Below are positions 12,240 through 23,519 of a stretch of 64,000 nt of DNA, piece after piece. The DNA comes from Gossypium raimondii. Its lineage: Eukaryota; Streptophyta; Magnoliopsida; Malvales; Malvaceae. Position 1 is the stretch's first letter, and every line of letters begins with the position of its first letter. The notes under the pieces are model-generated. The model worked only from the letters and a program-made list of their open reading frames with translations. It searched no databases and was not told the origin of the DNA. The stretch covers positions 2,914,001 through 2,978,000 of the forward strand of contig NC_068569.1 of NCBI RefSeq assembly GCF_025698545.1, read 5' to 3'. The position numbers and the translations under genes were made by a program.

Positions 12240-12450
12240 TGATAAACGATGCTTTATTAGAGAATCGGAGTAGGGGGAGGGATGATGGATTAGAGAGAAA
12301 GAATCATAGGGGGAAAAGGGATAGTGGGGGGAGGGAAAGCATGAGAGTAGGGGGAGGGATGATGCTTTGTTAGCAAATGGATGATGTGGGGGGGAGGGAA
12401 AGCATGAGAGTAGGGGGAGGGATAGTGGGGAAGAGGGAGAGGGACAGGAG
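12240..12450. repeat. GA-rich imperfect repeats in the MULE
   Basis: Imperfect repeats of GAGAGTAGGGGGAGGGAT and GGGAGGGAAAGCAT occur several times. The region is roughly complementary to the CT-rich stretch at 11395-11515, extending the inverted structure beyond the TIRs. Confidence 0.6.
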
Positions 12451-12933
12451 AGGGGGTGGAAAATGGAAGTTTGTAACGGAAAATGGTAGCTCTGTTACAG
12501 ACGTAACGGAAAATGGTTAGTGGTGACTGTTTTGTTATTTTTCGGAAGTTGAGTGACTGAATTGAAACTTGAGTGACTATTTTATCAAGTACCCCAAAAT
12601 TAAGGGACTATTGGTGAAATTTACCCAAATTTAAAAAAAAAAAACAAAAAACAAAAGAGAAAAAACTTAACCATCAATCGCTCTGACTTTTGGGAAACAA
12701 AAGAAATTTGTTACCTAAAAGCCATCGAGGAGTTCAGGCAGACACATGTAAGAAAAATGAAAGCCATCATCTGTCATTTCCTAGTGACTAGGCCAAGTTT
12801 GATTGTTATCATTGTTTATTATTTCAATGTTGGCAAACTTGTGATTAAGAAGATTTTGTTGAATAAATGCGGAAACTAAAAAAAGTAGAATTCGACCCCC
12901 TTAATCCATAACCTTTTTCACCACGCTGCATTC

Positions 12934-13310
12934 TAGAGGTGCTCATGGGCCGGGCCGGGCCCATAAAAAAATTTCAGCCCGTGTCCTAGGCCCGGGCTCG
13001 ACCCTGCCCGAAATATGGGCCTAAAATTTTGTCCAGGCCCGACCCGGGGAAAAAATCCTAAGCCCGGGCCCAGCTCGGCCTATTTTTTAATAAACACCAA
13101 AAAAATAAAAAAAGTATTTTAAAAATATTTTAATATTTGTAAAATATTTTTAAAAATAGAAAATAAAAAAATATTTATTATATTCGGGCCGGCCCGGGTC
13201 AAAAAAGTGGTGCCCGAGGCCCGCCCGTTTTTAAACGGGCCTCATTTTTTTGCCCAAGCCCATATTTCGGACCTATATTTTTATCCAAATCCTCCCATAT
13301 TTCGGGCGGA
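12934..13310. mobile_element. GC-palindromic hAT-type MITE, degraded copy
   Basis: Starts TAGAGGTGCTCATGGGCCGG and contains alternating GGCCCGGGC-type motifs around an AT-rich core, then AAAAAAGTGGTGCCCGAGGC and AAACGGGCCTC. It shares order and motifs with the intact copy at 41362-41747 but has lost a recognisable right terminus, so the right limit is approximate. Confidence 0.6.
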
Positions 13311-14427
13311 CCGCATTATAAAAAGAAAAAAAAAGATTAATTTTAAGTTTTAACATACCATTTAATATTTTTTTGTTATATTTATATTTACAGGATGGAA
13401 CGGGACAGGCCATGTGACAAGCCCAAAGCATAAAATTGTTTAATTCATCGACCGACCAAGGTGGCCCATATCACATTCTCTCACACGTTGTATGTTAAAA
13501 CAGAACAGTAACTTTATTAACAAGATGGGGCCATCACATTCTCTCACACACGTTACGTGTTGCCAGAACAGTAACAAACCTAACTCGTTAGGTAAATTAC
13601 ACGGGAAACTTTTATCATTGCCTAACAAACAGCAACTTGATTGAGCTTCCATGTCGTGCGACGACCAGTTTGATGGATTGTCTACACATGTAATAACATA
13701 CATACACTTGCAGCATTATATTTTGATAAATTTTTTCGAACCATAACAATAAAAATTATTGTTGAAGTTGACGGCATGCATACGTGTCGAGTTCATGCAT
13801 GTCGGTTAACAGAGTGAAATGATGCACCTTCCTTCACATTTGCTTGTCTATTTGATTTCATACCGTGATCACTCTTTTTCATCTTCATTTTAAGTGGTGG
13901 GTGGTGGTGCAAAATCCATTGGTGTTTTCGCCGGGAATTTATGTGGTTCCAAAGTGTATTGTCATTTGCATCCAACATGGGAATCATATAACTATTCAAT
14001 CACTTAATTAAAGAAAGCTACCTCTCCATGAAAATCATAATTCATCTGAAATTTATCTACATGAAAATCATAATCCATGATATTACTATAGCATCCAACT
14101 TCAGGTTTTCACTTAATTGATCACAAGGCCAATAGGCAGAGTACGGTAAAAGAATGGTAGCCAAATTAACATTATATATATAAAGACTTAACGTACCATT
14201 TAATACAGTTTTAATATTAAATTTAATACTTAAATTTTTTATCTTAATTTAGTATTTAAATTTAAATTTAATATTTAATTTAATACTCGAATTAAACAAC
14301 ATCATGCAATCCAATAAATGTTTTATATTTGCTCTAGTAAAATAATCAAAATATTAAACTAAGCTTAATATTAATGAGAGTCGAGTTTCAGGTTCAGATC
14401 CAAAGCCGAACTCGCATGTTTCTACAT
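13310..14427. other. AT-rich intergenic DNA
   Basis: No coding region is supported. Apart from the short tandem duplication at 13469-13580 I see only AT-rich sequence with repeated ATTTAATA-type motifs around 14200-14290. Confidence 0.5.
13469..13580. repeat. Short tandem duplication
   Basis: TCACATTCTCTCACAC followed by an AGAACAGTAAC motif occurs twice (starts 13471 and 13534), spacing about 63 bp. No gene is associated. Confidence 0.6.
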
Positions 14428-14856
14428 TAAGGGTCCGTTTGTTTGCCAGTAAAATATTTTCTGTAAAATGATTTCTGGAAAATATTTTACTTTTCTGTAA
14501 AATGATTTACAGAAAATATTTTCTAGTGTTTGGATGAATCTGTGTAAAATATTTTCTGCTGTTTGGCAGATTTCCTAAAAATATTTTCCGGAAAAGTTGT
14601 TTTTACATATATTTTCCTGAAAATAACTACTGTTCTGCTGAAAAAGGTCACTAATGGCACAAGCTGAATCCTCAGTATGTGAGGCATTTAAATGTTTTTA
14701 ATGTTTATTATTTATCAAAAGGGACACAAAAGCCCGTAGACCATTGTTTAACCCATGGTGAACTAAAACATGGACTATATAGGCATTGAAGATATAAGTG
14801 CCCTAATCGCATAAAATGTTTTCAGTGAGGAATCAACACCTATGCATTCTTTCAGA

Positions 14857-14861
14857 AGTTT
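14857..14861 (+). repeat. Target-site duplication, left (AGTTT)
   Basis: AGTTT immediately precedes the left LTR and is repeated at 22961-22965 immediately after the right LTR. The 5-bp size is typical of plant LTR retrotransposon integrases. Confidence 0.85.
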
Positions 14862-17800
14862 TGTAACACCCCTTAACCGTATCCAACACCGGAATAGGGT
14901 ACGAGGCATTACCAAAACACATACACTTGTAAACGTATTTAACCGAGTTATAAAATTTCATCAAAATTAAAACTTTCAAAATAATTAACATGTTTCTATA
15001 ACTTTTCACAATATATCCTCAAAATATTATAATCATAATAATTAGGGCCTGCGAGACCCGATACATACTCATGCAATTTAATGCTTCATTTCCATTTCAT
15101 TCAATTCGCAATTTCTCATGCTCATAATTTAAATCATATCACTAGCAATTTCCATTTAATTCACGTACAATTCAATGACATCAAATTCAAAACTAATACG
15201 TATTTACCATTTAACTCAATGTTTATTGATTATACCATTCAATAACACATTTATGAAATTCTCAATTTAGCAATAAAAATATCACTTTAGTTTGAATAAC
15301 AACATCGTCCTGATATAAATACACTACCACTTATCCATTTACTTTAATTCTTTCGGGCCCATTTGTCACTTACCATCCTTAATCAAATTAGGGAACGGTC
15401 ACGGAAAATTGAGTACTTCACTTTCACTTTGCCATAGTATAACTATGGTCTTACGTATGATCACTTATCACTTGTCCCTGATCAGATAAGTGTAGCCACC
15501 TATCACTTTGTTTCTGATCAGATAAGTGTAGTCACTTATCACTTTGTTTCTTGATCAGATAAGTGTAGCCACTTATCACTTTGTTTCTTGATCAGATAAG
15601 TGTAGCTAAAGCTATTACTTATCACTTTGTCTCTTGATCAGATAGGTATAGCCGAAGCTATCACTTATCACTTTTCACTTGTCACTTGATCAGATAAGTG
15701 TCACTTATCACTTTCCACTTTCCACTTGTCACTTGATCAGATAAGTGTAGCTGAAGCTATCACTTATCACTTTGTCACTTGATCAGATAAGTATAGCCGA
15801 AGCTATCACTTATCACTTTGTCACTTGATCAGATAAGTATAGCCGAAGCTATTACTTATCACTTTCCACTTGTCACTTGATCAGATAAGTGTAGCTAAAG
15901 CTACCACTTATCACTTTTTCACTTGATCAGAAGTACTCAAATCCGGCGTTCCGCTCAATTTGATCATTTATTCATATATCAGGCTTACCAACATGTGTTA
16001 ATTCATAAACCATTCATGGTATTATTTCATGCCAAATCATATACTGAATATACCATACACACATACTATGAAACTTTATTTTCACACATGAGCTTAAACC
16101 ATGACCAATAATGCACAAAATAAGCATCATTCATATTTCATCGTTTATGAGTTATAATCAAACATATGACCATTTATACACGAATCATTCATATATTTCC
16201 CAATTTTCCTCCTCCTCCTCTCCATTCCACATCCTTAATGTGTATAACACACTTAAACAACATTAACCATAATTTCAATATTCACTAACATGTATATTCA
16301 AAGCTGTTTATCCGAGTCAGAGTCACTAAATTATTTTTATCTGGAGCTACAGAGCTCCAAATTAAGATCCGTTAATTTTACCTGAAACTAGACTCACATA
16401 TCTTCATACCATAAAATTTTCATAATTTTTGGTTCAGCCAAATAGTACAGTTTATTCTTTAAAGTTTCCCCTGTTTCGCTGTCTGACAGTTCCGACCACT
16501 CTTCACTAAAAATTAATTATCTCATTGTACAGAATTCGGATGATGTTTTAGCTTGTTTCTTCTAAAAATAGACTCACTAAGGATTCTAACCATATAAACT
16601 ATAACTCATAATCATTTTTTTACAATTTTTAATGATTTTACAAAGTCAGAACAGGGGAACCCGAATTCATTCTGACCTTGTCTCACAAAATCTATTATAT
16701 CTCATGATTTACAATTCCATTGCTTACATCATTTCTTTTATAAGAAACTAGACTCAATAAGCTTTAGTTTCATATTTTATTCATCCTCTAATTCAATCTC
16801 TACAATTTTGGTGATTTTCAAAGTTACACTACTGCTGCTGTCCAAAACTGCTTTAGTGCAAAATGTTGATTTCCATTTTGCCCCAAATTTCACAGTTTAT
16901 ACAATTCGGTCCTTTCTCAATTAACCCTCAATTAATCTAATTTTCTCAATTAGTACTTTACTAGACATTATAAGTTGTTACACAACTATTGAAATTCAGA
17001 ATTTCCACATATAACTCTATCTTCAAACTCTTTTACTATTAGGTCCCAAACATTCACTTTCTATTCAATTCTTTCAATAAAATCAGCATATGAACAATTT
17101 AAAGCTCTAATTTCATGGTAAATCATCATATACTTCCAGCACATATTCATATCAACTTTCAACTTCTTTCATAAAATCAAAAACTAATGAATTTAACAAG
17201 TGGGCCTAGTTGTAAAAGTCATAAAAATACAAAAATTTCAAGAAATAGTCAAGAATTGAACTTACTTGTAATAAAATATGAAGAACCAGCTTGAAGAAGC
17301 CCTTCCATGGTGTTTTAGCTGATGAGAATTCAGAAAAATGAAGAGAAATCTAGATAATTCCACTTGGGTCCTAACTTTATTAAGCAAATTTTCCAATTTT
17401 CCAATTTTGCCCTTAATTCTCCTTACTTTCTTGCTGATTTCATGCCTCTGCCGTCCAGCCCAAATAGACCTTGGGTCTATTTGTCTTTTAAGCCCTCTTC
17501 CTTTTATCATTTAAGCTATTTAATCATTTCCCAAAATTTTGCATTTGTTACAATTTAATCCTTTTTGTTCAATTAATTATCGGAACTTTAAAATTTCTTA
17601 ACGAAACTTTAATACTAACTTTTTAACACTCCATAAATATTTATAAAAATATTTATGGCTCAGTTTAAAATCCCCGAGGTCTTGATTCCTCATTTCAATT
17701 CTAATTATTTTAATATTTATTTCTAGTGCACTATTCACTATTTCAAAAATTTTCCTAACTTCATATTTAACTTATACTTACTAAATTAATAATATTTTCT

Positions 17801-17934
17801 ACCCATTTGTCGAATTTAGTAATCTCGAATCACCGTTCCGACACCTCTGAAAATTCAAGCCATTACATTTTTTTTCGTCGGATTTGTGGTCCCGAAACCA
17901 CTGTTCCGACTAAGCCTAAAATCGGGCTATTACA
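14862..17934 (-). repeat. 3' LTR (left copy) of the LARD-like element
   Basis: Plus-strand start TGTAACACCCCTTAACC, end ATCGGGCTATTACA. It contains the GATAAG hairpin array at 15440-15935. It aligns over its full length with the right copy, with scattered single-base changes and a 13-bp difference near 15695. Confidence 0.93.
15440..15935. repeat. Tandem hairpin array in the left LTR
   Basis: About ten degenerate units of roughly 45-60 bp contain ACTTATCACTTTG, CTTGATCAGATAAGT and AGCTAAAGCTAT. ACTTATC and GATAAGT within each unit are complementary, so each unit can fold. TGATCA is itself palindromic. The array occurs in both LTRs. Confidence 0.88.
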
Positions 17935-17950
17935 ACTCTCCCCCCCTTTA
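17935..17950 (-). promoter_or_regulatory. Polypurine tract
   Basis: On the minus strand TAAAGGGGGGGAGAGT directly abuts the LTR start TGTAATAGCCC. Such a tract primes plus-strand DNA synthesis, and it fixes the element's orientation as minus. Confidence 0.85.
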
Positions 17951-19870
17951 GGGATTTTCGTCCCCGAAAATCTTACCAGATGGTAGGTTAATGATTTACT
18001 TCCACAGTATATTTCAAATTCACACATGATTTTGGATTTTCATATCTTTTACAGATAATCACATAGATTCATAAGAAAATCAGGATAGCGATATTTCAGC
18101 ATCTGAAGCTACACAAAGTATCGAAAAATTACAATCCATATAGAATGATATCCATTTTGATAATCTGAGTAGTTTTCAGAACTATCAAATATTTCTCTCT
18201 TTTTATATTGTCCTCATTTTCTAATTCATTCACTTTTCCGACCACATTATTATTCTCCCGTACACGAACTTCTGTAACACTACACTCGTAAGCTTATTCA
18301 ACCAAAATCTCACAAATTTCATTGTAACATTTTACTAATATGGGGTGAGTGTAGTAAAGCCTCAAATTTATCTTACACATAAATGCATAACACATACCAT
18401 CACAAATAGCCAATTCATTACTAAGTTCACATTCTCAAAGCATTTAATAAACATTTGCTTTTAATCACTTTTGTTCTCAACACAAAATTCTAACTCAAAT
18501 CACTAATTCACAATCAAAATTTCTATATAGCATCATAATCCAAATATCATAACTCATATGCTTGTATAATTATAACATTCATCAATAAAAAATGTTTTAT
18601 TCTTTGATCCATACCTTTATGAGTTTCAACTCATAATCAATACATTTTCACTCAAACATTTTAGTATTTATTTCTATACTATTAGAATTAACTCGGTTGA
18701 AAAACATATCTGTCTCATCAAGATAATTTTCGTCATAGAACAATCTTGATAAGGGGTGATGGTGAAGTCATAAATCTTTCAACTTGCTCTCATAGATACA
18801 TATATATATATATGATTTTGTATTCATCATCAATGTAATACCATCATAACCACGTAATTCATTCCAAGCAAATTAACACATCTATTTATTACAAATGTTT
18901 TCTGTCACTCACAATTTCACACAACGAATTTACTTACTTAAGCTCAATGTTAATATCTAATTAAATTCCAATACTTGGCTTCTATTTTACTTACCGACAT
19001 TTGCCAAATTAGAGAACGTCTTACGGAATTGAGTACTTCGTTTTCTCGATGCCATAGTCCAACTATGGTCTTACACGTAATCACAAATCACATACCGATG
19101 CCATAGCCCACTATGGTCTTACACGAAATCACATATCACTTACCGATGCCATAGCTCACTATGGTCTTACACGAATCACATATCACTTACCGATGCCATA
19201 GCCCACTATGGTCTTACACGGAATCACATAATCACATGTTCACATGTTGCCATGGTCAAACCATGGTCTTTTCCAAATCAATTCATCACATATCACCGAG
19301 CGAAAGTACTCATTCCTGCGTTCTACTCAATTTGACTTCCAATTCAATTTTTCATACTATTATAATATTCATGGTTTAGACATAAAACAAAATATCTTAT
19401 TATCTTTAATTTAACAATTAAACATAAGATTCTATCATATGAACATACTAATTTCACTTATTCAAGCGGATGTACATACACACGTTCCATCTATTTAAGT
19501 AAATTTGCTTATCATATTCACTTAATCAAATATGTTGAGCACATAGCATTATATAATCACCAACATACTTGGATGAGCTTATCACAACATAAACTTTTTT
19601 TAACTTATAGTCATCTCTTTTCATACATGAACACATCCATATCACAAATTTTATACTTACCTTTCCAAATTCCAACATAACGTGAGCATATTTCATTTAT
19701 CTCAATATCATTTTTAGCATTATCGAAAATAGCTCGATTGAAAATCATCTCTGTCTTAACAAAGCAATTTCGTTAGAGCCCGGAGATATCACATCATCAA
19801 GAGTAATAACGTGGCATGTATAGCTAGGCTCACATATGCTACGTTTGGTCCGAGAACCGACTAAACCGTA
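17951..19870 (-). other. Non-coding internal domain of the LARD-like element
   Basis: About 1.9 kb without retrotransposon genes. Its section at about 18980-19380 resembles the LTR segment at about 15350-15990. Shared blocks are AAATTAGRGAACG, GAATTGAGTACTTC, CTATGGTCTTAC, AAGTACTCA and TACTCAATTTGA versus CGCTCAATTTGA. The rest is AT-rich with no recognisable gene. Confidence 0.7.
19045..19270. repeat. Internal CCATAG/CTATGG hairpin array
   Basis: Five units (the first four about 50-60 bp apart) have the form CCATAG..CACTATGGTCTTACAC, mostly followed by ATCACATATCACTTACCGATG. CCATAG and CTATGG in each unit pair. A single unit of the same type (GCCATAGTATAACTATGGTC) starts the array in the LTR. 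Confidence 0.85.
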
Positions 19871-19882
19871 GCTCTGATACCA
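19871..19882 (-). promoter_or_regulatory. Primer-binding site (initiator Met-tRNA type)
   Basis: The minus strand reads TGGTATCAGAGC, the common plant PBS complementary to the 3' end of initiator-Met tRNA, 5 nt (TTTAG) inside the 5' LTR at 19888-22960. It defines minus orientation. Confidence 0.9.
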
Positions 19883-19887
19883 CTAAA

Positions 19888-22800
19888 TGTAACACCCCTT
19901 AACCGTATCCAACACCGGAATAGGGTACGAGGCATTACCAAAACACATACACTTGTAAACGTATTTAACCGAGTTATAAAATTTCATCAAAATTAAAACT
20001 TTCAAAATAATTAACATGTTTCTATAACTTTTCACAATATATCCTCAAAATATTATAATCATAATAATTAGGGCCTGCGAGACCCGATACATACTCATGC
20101 AATTTAATGCTTCATTTCCATTTCATTCAATTCGCAATTTCTCATGCTCATAATTTAAATCATATCACTAGCAATTTCCATTTAATTCACGTACAATTCA
20201 ATGACATCAAATTCAAAACTAATACGTATTTACCATTTAACTCAATGTTTATTGATTATACCATTCAATAACACATTTATGAAATTCTCAATTTAGCAAT
20301 AAAATATCACTTTAGTTTGAATAACAACATCGTCCGATATAAATACACTACCACTTATCCATTTACTTTAATTCTTTCGGGCCCATTTGTCACTTACCAT
20401 CCTTAATCAAATTAGGGAACGGTCACGGAAAATTGAGTACTTCACTTTCACTTTCCCATAGTATAACTATGGTCTTACGTATGATCACTTATCACTTGTC
20501 CCTGATCAGATAAGTGTAGCCACCTATCACTTTGTTTCTGATCAGATAAGTGTAGTCACTTATCACTTTGTTTCTTGATCAGATAAGTGTAGCCACTTAT
20601 CACTTTGTTTCTTGATCAGATAAGTGTAGCTAAAGCTATTACTTATCACTTTGTCTCTTGATCAGATAAGTATAGCCGAAGCTATCACTTATCACTTTTC
20701 ACTTATCACTTGATCAGATAAGTGTAGCCGAAGCTATCACTTATCACTTTCCACTTTCCACTTGTCACTTGATCGATAAGTGTAGTGAGCTATCACTTAT
20801 CACTTTGTCACTTGATCGATAAGTATAGCCAAGCTATCACTTATCACTTTGTCACTTGATCGATAAGTATAGCCAAGCTATTACTTATCACTTTCCACTT
20901 GTCACTTGATCGGATAAGTGTAGCTAAAGCTACCACTTATCACTTTTCACTTGATCGGAAGTACTCAAATCCGCGTTCCGCTCAATTTGATCATTTATTC
21001 ATATATCGGGCTTACCAACATGTGTTAATTCATAAACCATTCATGGTATTATTTCATGCCAAATCATATACTGAATATACCATACACACATACTATGAAA
21101 CTTTATTTTCACACATGAGCTTAAACCATGACCAATAATGCACAAAAATAAGCATCATTCATATTTCATCGTTTATGAGTTATAATCAAACATATGACCA
21201 TTTATACACGAATCATTCATATATTTCCCAATTTTCCTCCTCCTCCTCTCCATTCCACATCCTTAATGTGTATAACACACTTAAACAACATTAACCATAA
21301 TTTCAATATTCACTAACATGTATATTCAAAGCTGTTTATCCGAGTCAGAGTCACTAAATTATTTTTATCTGGAGCTACAGAGCTCCAAATTAAGATCCGT
21401 TAATTTTACTTGAAACTAGACTCACATATCTTCATACCATAAAATTTTCATAATTTTTGGTTCAGCCAAATAGTACAGTTTATTCTTTAAAGTTTCCCCT
21501 GTTTCGCTGTCTGACAGTTCCGACCACTCTTCACTAAAAATTAATTATCTCATTGTACAGAATTCGGATGATGTTTTAGCTTGTTTCTTCTAAAATAGAC
21601 TCATTAAGGATTCTAACCATATAAACTATAACTCATAATCATTTTTTACAATTTTAATGATTTTCCAAAGTCAGAACAGGGAACCTGAATTCATTCTGAC
21701 CTTGTCTCACAAAATCTATTATATCTCATGATTTACAATTCCATTGCTTACATCATTTCTTTTATAAGAAACTAGACTCAATAAGATTTAGTTTCATATT
21801 TTATTCATCCTCTAATTCAATCTCTACAATTTTGGTGATTTTTCAAAGTTACACTACTGCTGCTGTCCAAAACTGCTTTAGTGCAAAATGTTGATTTCCA
21901 TTTTGCCCCAAATTTCACAGTTTATACAATTCGGTCCTTTCTCAATTAACCCTCAATTAATCTAATTTTCTCAATTAGTACTTTACTAGACATTATAAGT
22001 TGTTACACAACTATTGAAATTCAGAATTTCCACATATAACTCTATCTTCAAACTCTTTTACTATTAGGTCCCAAACATTCACTTTCTATTCAATTCTTTC
22101 AATAAAATCAGCATATGAACAATTTAAAGCTCTAATTTCATGGTAAATCATCATATACTTCCAGCACATATTCATATCAACTTTCAACTTCTTTCATAAA
22201 ATCAAAAACTAATGAATTTAACAAGTGGGCCTAGTTGTAAAAGTCATAAAATACAAAAATTTCAAGAAATAGTCAAGAATTGAACTTACTTGTAATAAAA
22301 ATATGAAGAACCAGCTTGAAGAAGCCCTTCCATGGTGTTTTAGCTGATGAGAATTCAGAAAAATGAAGAGAAATCTAGATAATTCCACTTGGGTCCTAAC
22401 TTTATTAAGCAAATTTTGCAATTTTCCAATTTTGCCCTTAATTCTCCTTACTTTCTTGCTGATTTCATGCCTCTGCCGTCCAGCCCAAATAGACCTTGGG
22501 TCTATTTGTCTTTTAAGCCCTCTTCCTTTTATCATTTAAGCTATTTAATCATTTCCCAAAATTTTGCATTTGTTACAATTTAGTCCTTTTTGTTCAATTA
22601 ATTATCGGAACTTTAAAATTTCTTAACGAAACTTTAATACTAACTTTTTAACACTCCATAAATATTTATAAAAATATTTATGGCTCAGTTTAAAATCCCC
22701 GAGGTCTTGATTCCTCATTTCGATTCTAATTATTTTAATATTTATTTCTAGTGCACTATTCACTATTTCAAAAATTTTCCTAACTTCATATTTAACTTAT

Positions 22801-22960
22801 ACTTACTAAATTAATAATATTTTCTACCCATTTGTCGAATTTAGTAATCTCGAATCACCGTTCCGACACCTCTGAAAATTCAAGCCATTACATTTTTTTT
22901 TCGTCGGATTTGTGGTCCCGAAACCACTGTTCCGACTAAGCCTAAAATCGGGCTATTACA
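19888..22960 (-). repeat. 5' LTR (right copy) of the LARD-like element
   Basis: Same 3073-bp length as the left LTR and bounded by TGTAACACC and GCTATTACA. It differs mainly in and just after the hairpin array: GATCAGATAAG in the left copy is GATCGATAAG in three consecutive units here, and CCGGCG is CCGCG. Confidence 0.93.
20465..20965. repeat. Tandem hairpin array in the right LTR
   Basis: Counterpart of the array at 15440-15935. The first half matches the left copy well; units after about 20770 carry repeated single-base losses. Confidence 0.88.
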
Positions 22961-22965
22961 AGTTT
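22961..22965 (+). repeat. Target-site duplication, right (AGTTT)
   Basis: Matches 14857-14861 across the LARD-like element. Confidence 0.85.
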
Positions 22966-23160
22966 AAACAGAGATATACATTTTCCAGGAGAAAAAAACA
23001 TCCATCATTTCATATCTGAATACACTTGTTTGGTACAAAATTGCTGAAATGAAAATTCTACAAACCTCAGTAAGAGAGATTTCAGATGTAATTTTTCAAC
23101 AGACTAAGGGGGCAACTAGGGAATGCAAAGAAAGAAAGTAGTAGAGTAGCAACTACATCA

Positions 23161-23265
23161 TGGCTAAAGATCCAGAGCAGCGTGTTGCGCACATACCTCC
23201 TATTGTTGCACCAGGCCCTGCAGGTCAACATGGTTTAAGATGATAATGTTACACTCAAGCCAATA

Positions 23266-23305
<40 letters not shown>

Positions 23306-23511
23306 TCCTTTCATCAAGGAGTGTAGCTGAATGTTGCAATAAGTTATTTTTCATTAAGAAAATGATATGTTGCAAGGATAACTCTAACAAACTGACCTGG
23401 ATCAAGAGGGAAAAATAAACCATAAGGCTCCAAGTATTCATTAAGTTCCATCCATCCAATTCCGGGCTCAACTACAACATCCATGTCCCGAATATGCAAT
23501 GCCTTAACTCT
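23161..23511 (-). pseudogene. D-lactate dehydrogenase (cytochrome) gene fragment
   Basis: Two exon-like pieces are joined by a valid GT-AG intron (23396-23218): 23511-23397 encodes RVKALHIRDMDVVVEPGIGW and continues to YGLFFPLDP; 23217-23161 encodes GPGATIGGMCATRCSGSLA. Together they match part of the FAD-binding (PCMH-type) domain of plant mitochondrial D-lactate dehydrogenase (DLD), which oxidises D-lactate from methylglyoxal detoxification to pyruvate and passes electrons to cytochrome c. After SLA the family residues stop: the frame meets a TAG within two codons and the DNA is unrelated. No upstream or downstream exons are present, so this is a broken fragment. It is surrounded by LTR elements and may have been carried by a TIR transposon. 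Confidence 0.8.
23266..23303. repeat. (TA)n microsatellite in the DLD fragment
   Basis: About 18 TA repeats lie inside the intron between the two DLD exon pieces. Confidence 0.9.
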
Positions 23512-23519
23512 CTACAAAT

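Larger units (their letters stand above)
11260..12626. mobile_element. Mutator-like non-autonomous element (candidate Pack-MULE)
   Basis: The element starts GGGTAAACTATTCC and ends GTGAAATTTACCC. The terminal inverted repeats run about 120 bp: AGTCACTCAAGTTTCAATTC and CGAAAAATAACAAAACAGTC on the left match their complements on the right. A perfect 9-bp duplication AAATTTAAA flanks it at 11251-11259 and 12627-12635, the length made by Mutator-superfamily transposases. There is no transposase. The interior carries a CT-rich/GA-rich subterminal inverted region and gene-like DNA: a possible donor ATCGGTAAGTGATTG, a possible acceptor AATTCCAG near 11590, and an open frame at 11805-12107. Confidence 0.9.
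14862..22960 (-). mobile_element. Non-autonomous LTR retrotransposon (LARD-like, Tekay/Gypsy-related)
   Basis: Two near-identical LTRs of 3073 bp (14862-17934 and 19888-22960) flank a 1953-bp internal region with no gag, protease, RT or integrase; the longest open frame there is 72 codons. Orientation is minus: a primer-binding site complementary to initiator-Met tRNA lies next to the right LTR, and a polypurine tract lies next to the left LTR. Both ends have 5'-TG...CA-3' and the AGTTT duplication is intact. The high similarity between LTRs indicates a recent insertion. Movement would have needed proteins from a related autonomous element. The lineage is inferred from the PBS and from LTR similarity to the gag-bearing element at 25183-29587. 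Confidence 0.92.

Noticed and set aside
15923..16111. 62-codon frame in the left LTR, repeated as 79 codons at 20899-21138
   Set aside because: Identical because it lies in both LTR copies; composition is AT-rich with no domain. The 17262-17510 and 22218-22535 frames are rejected for the same reason.
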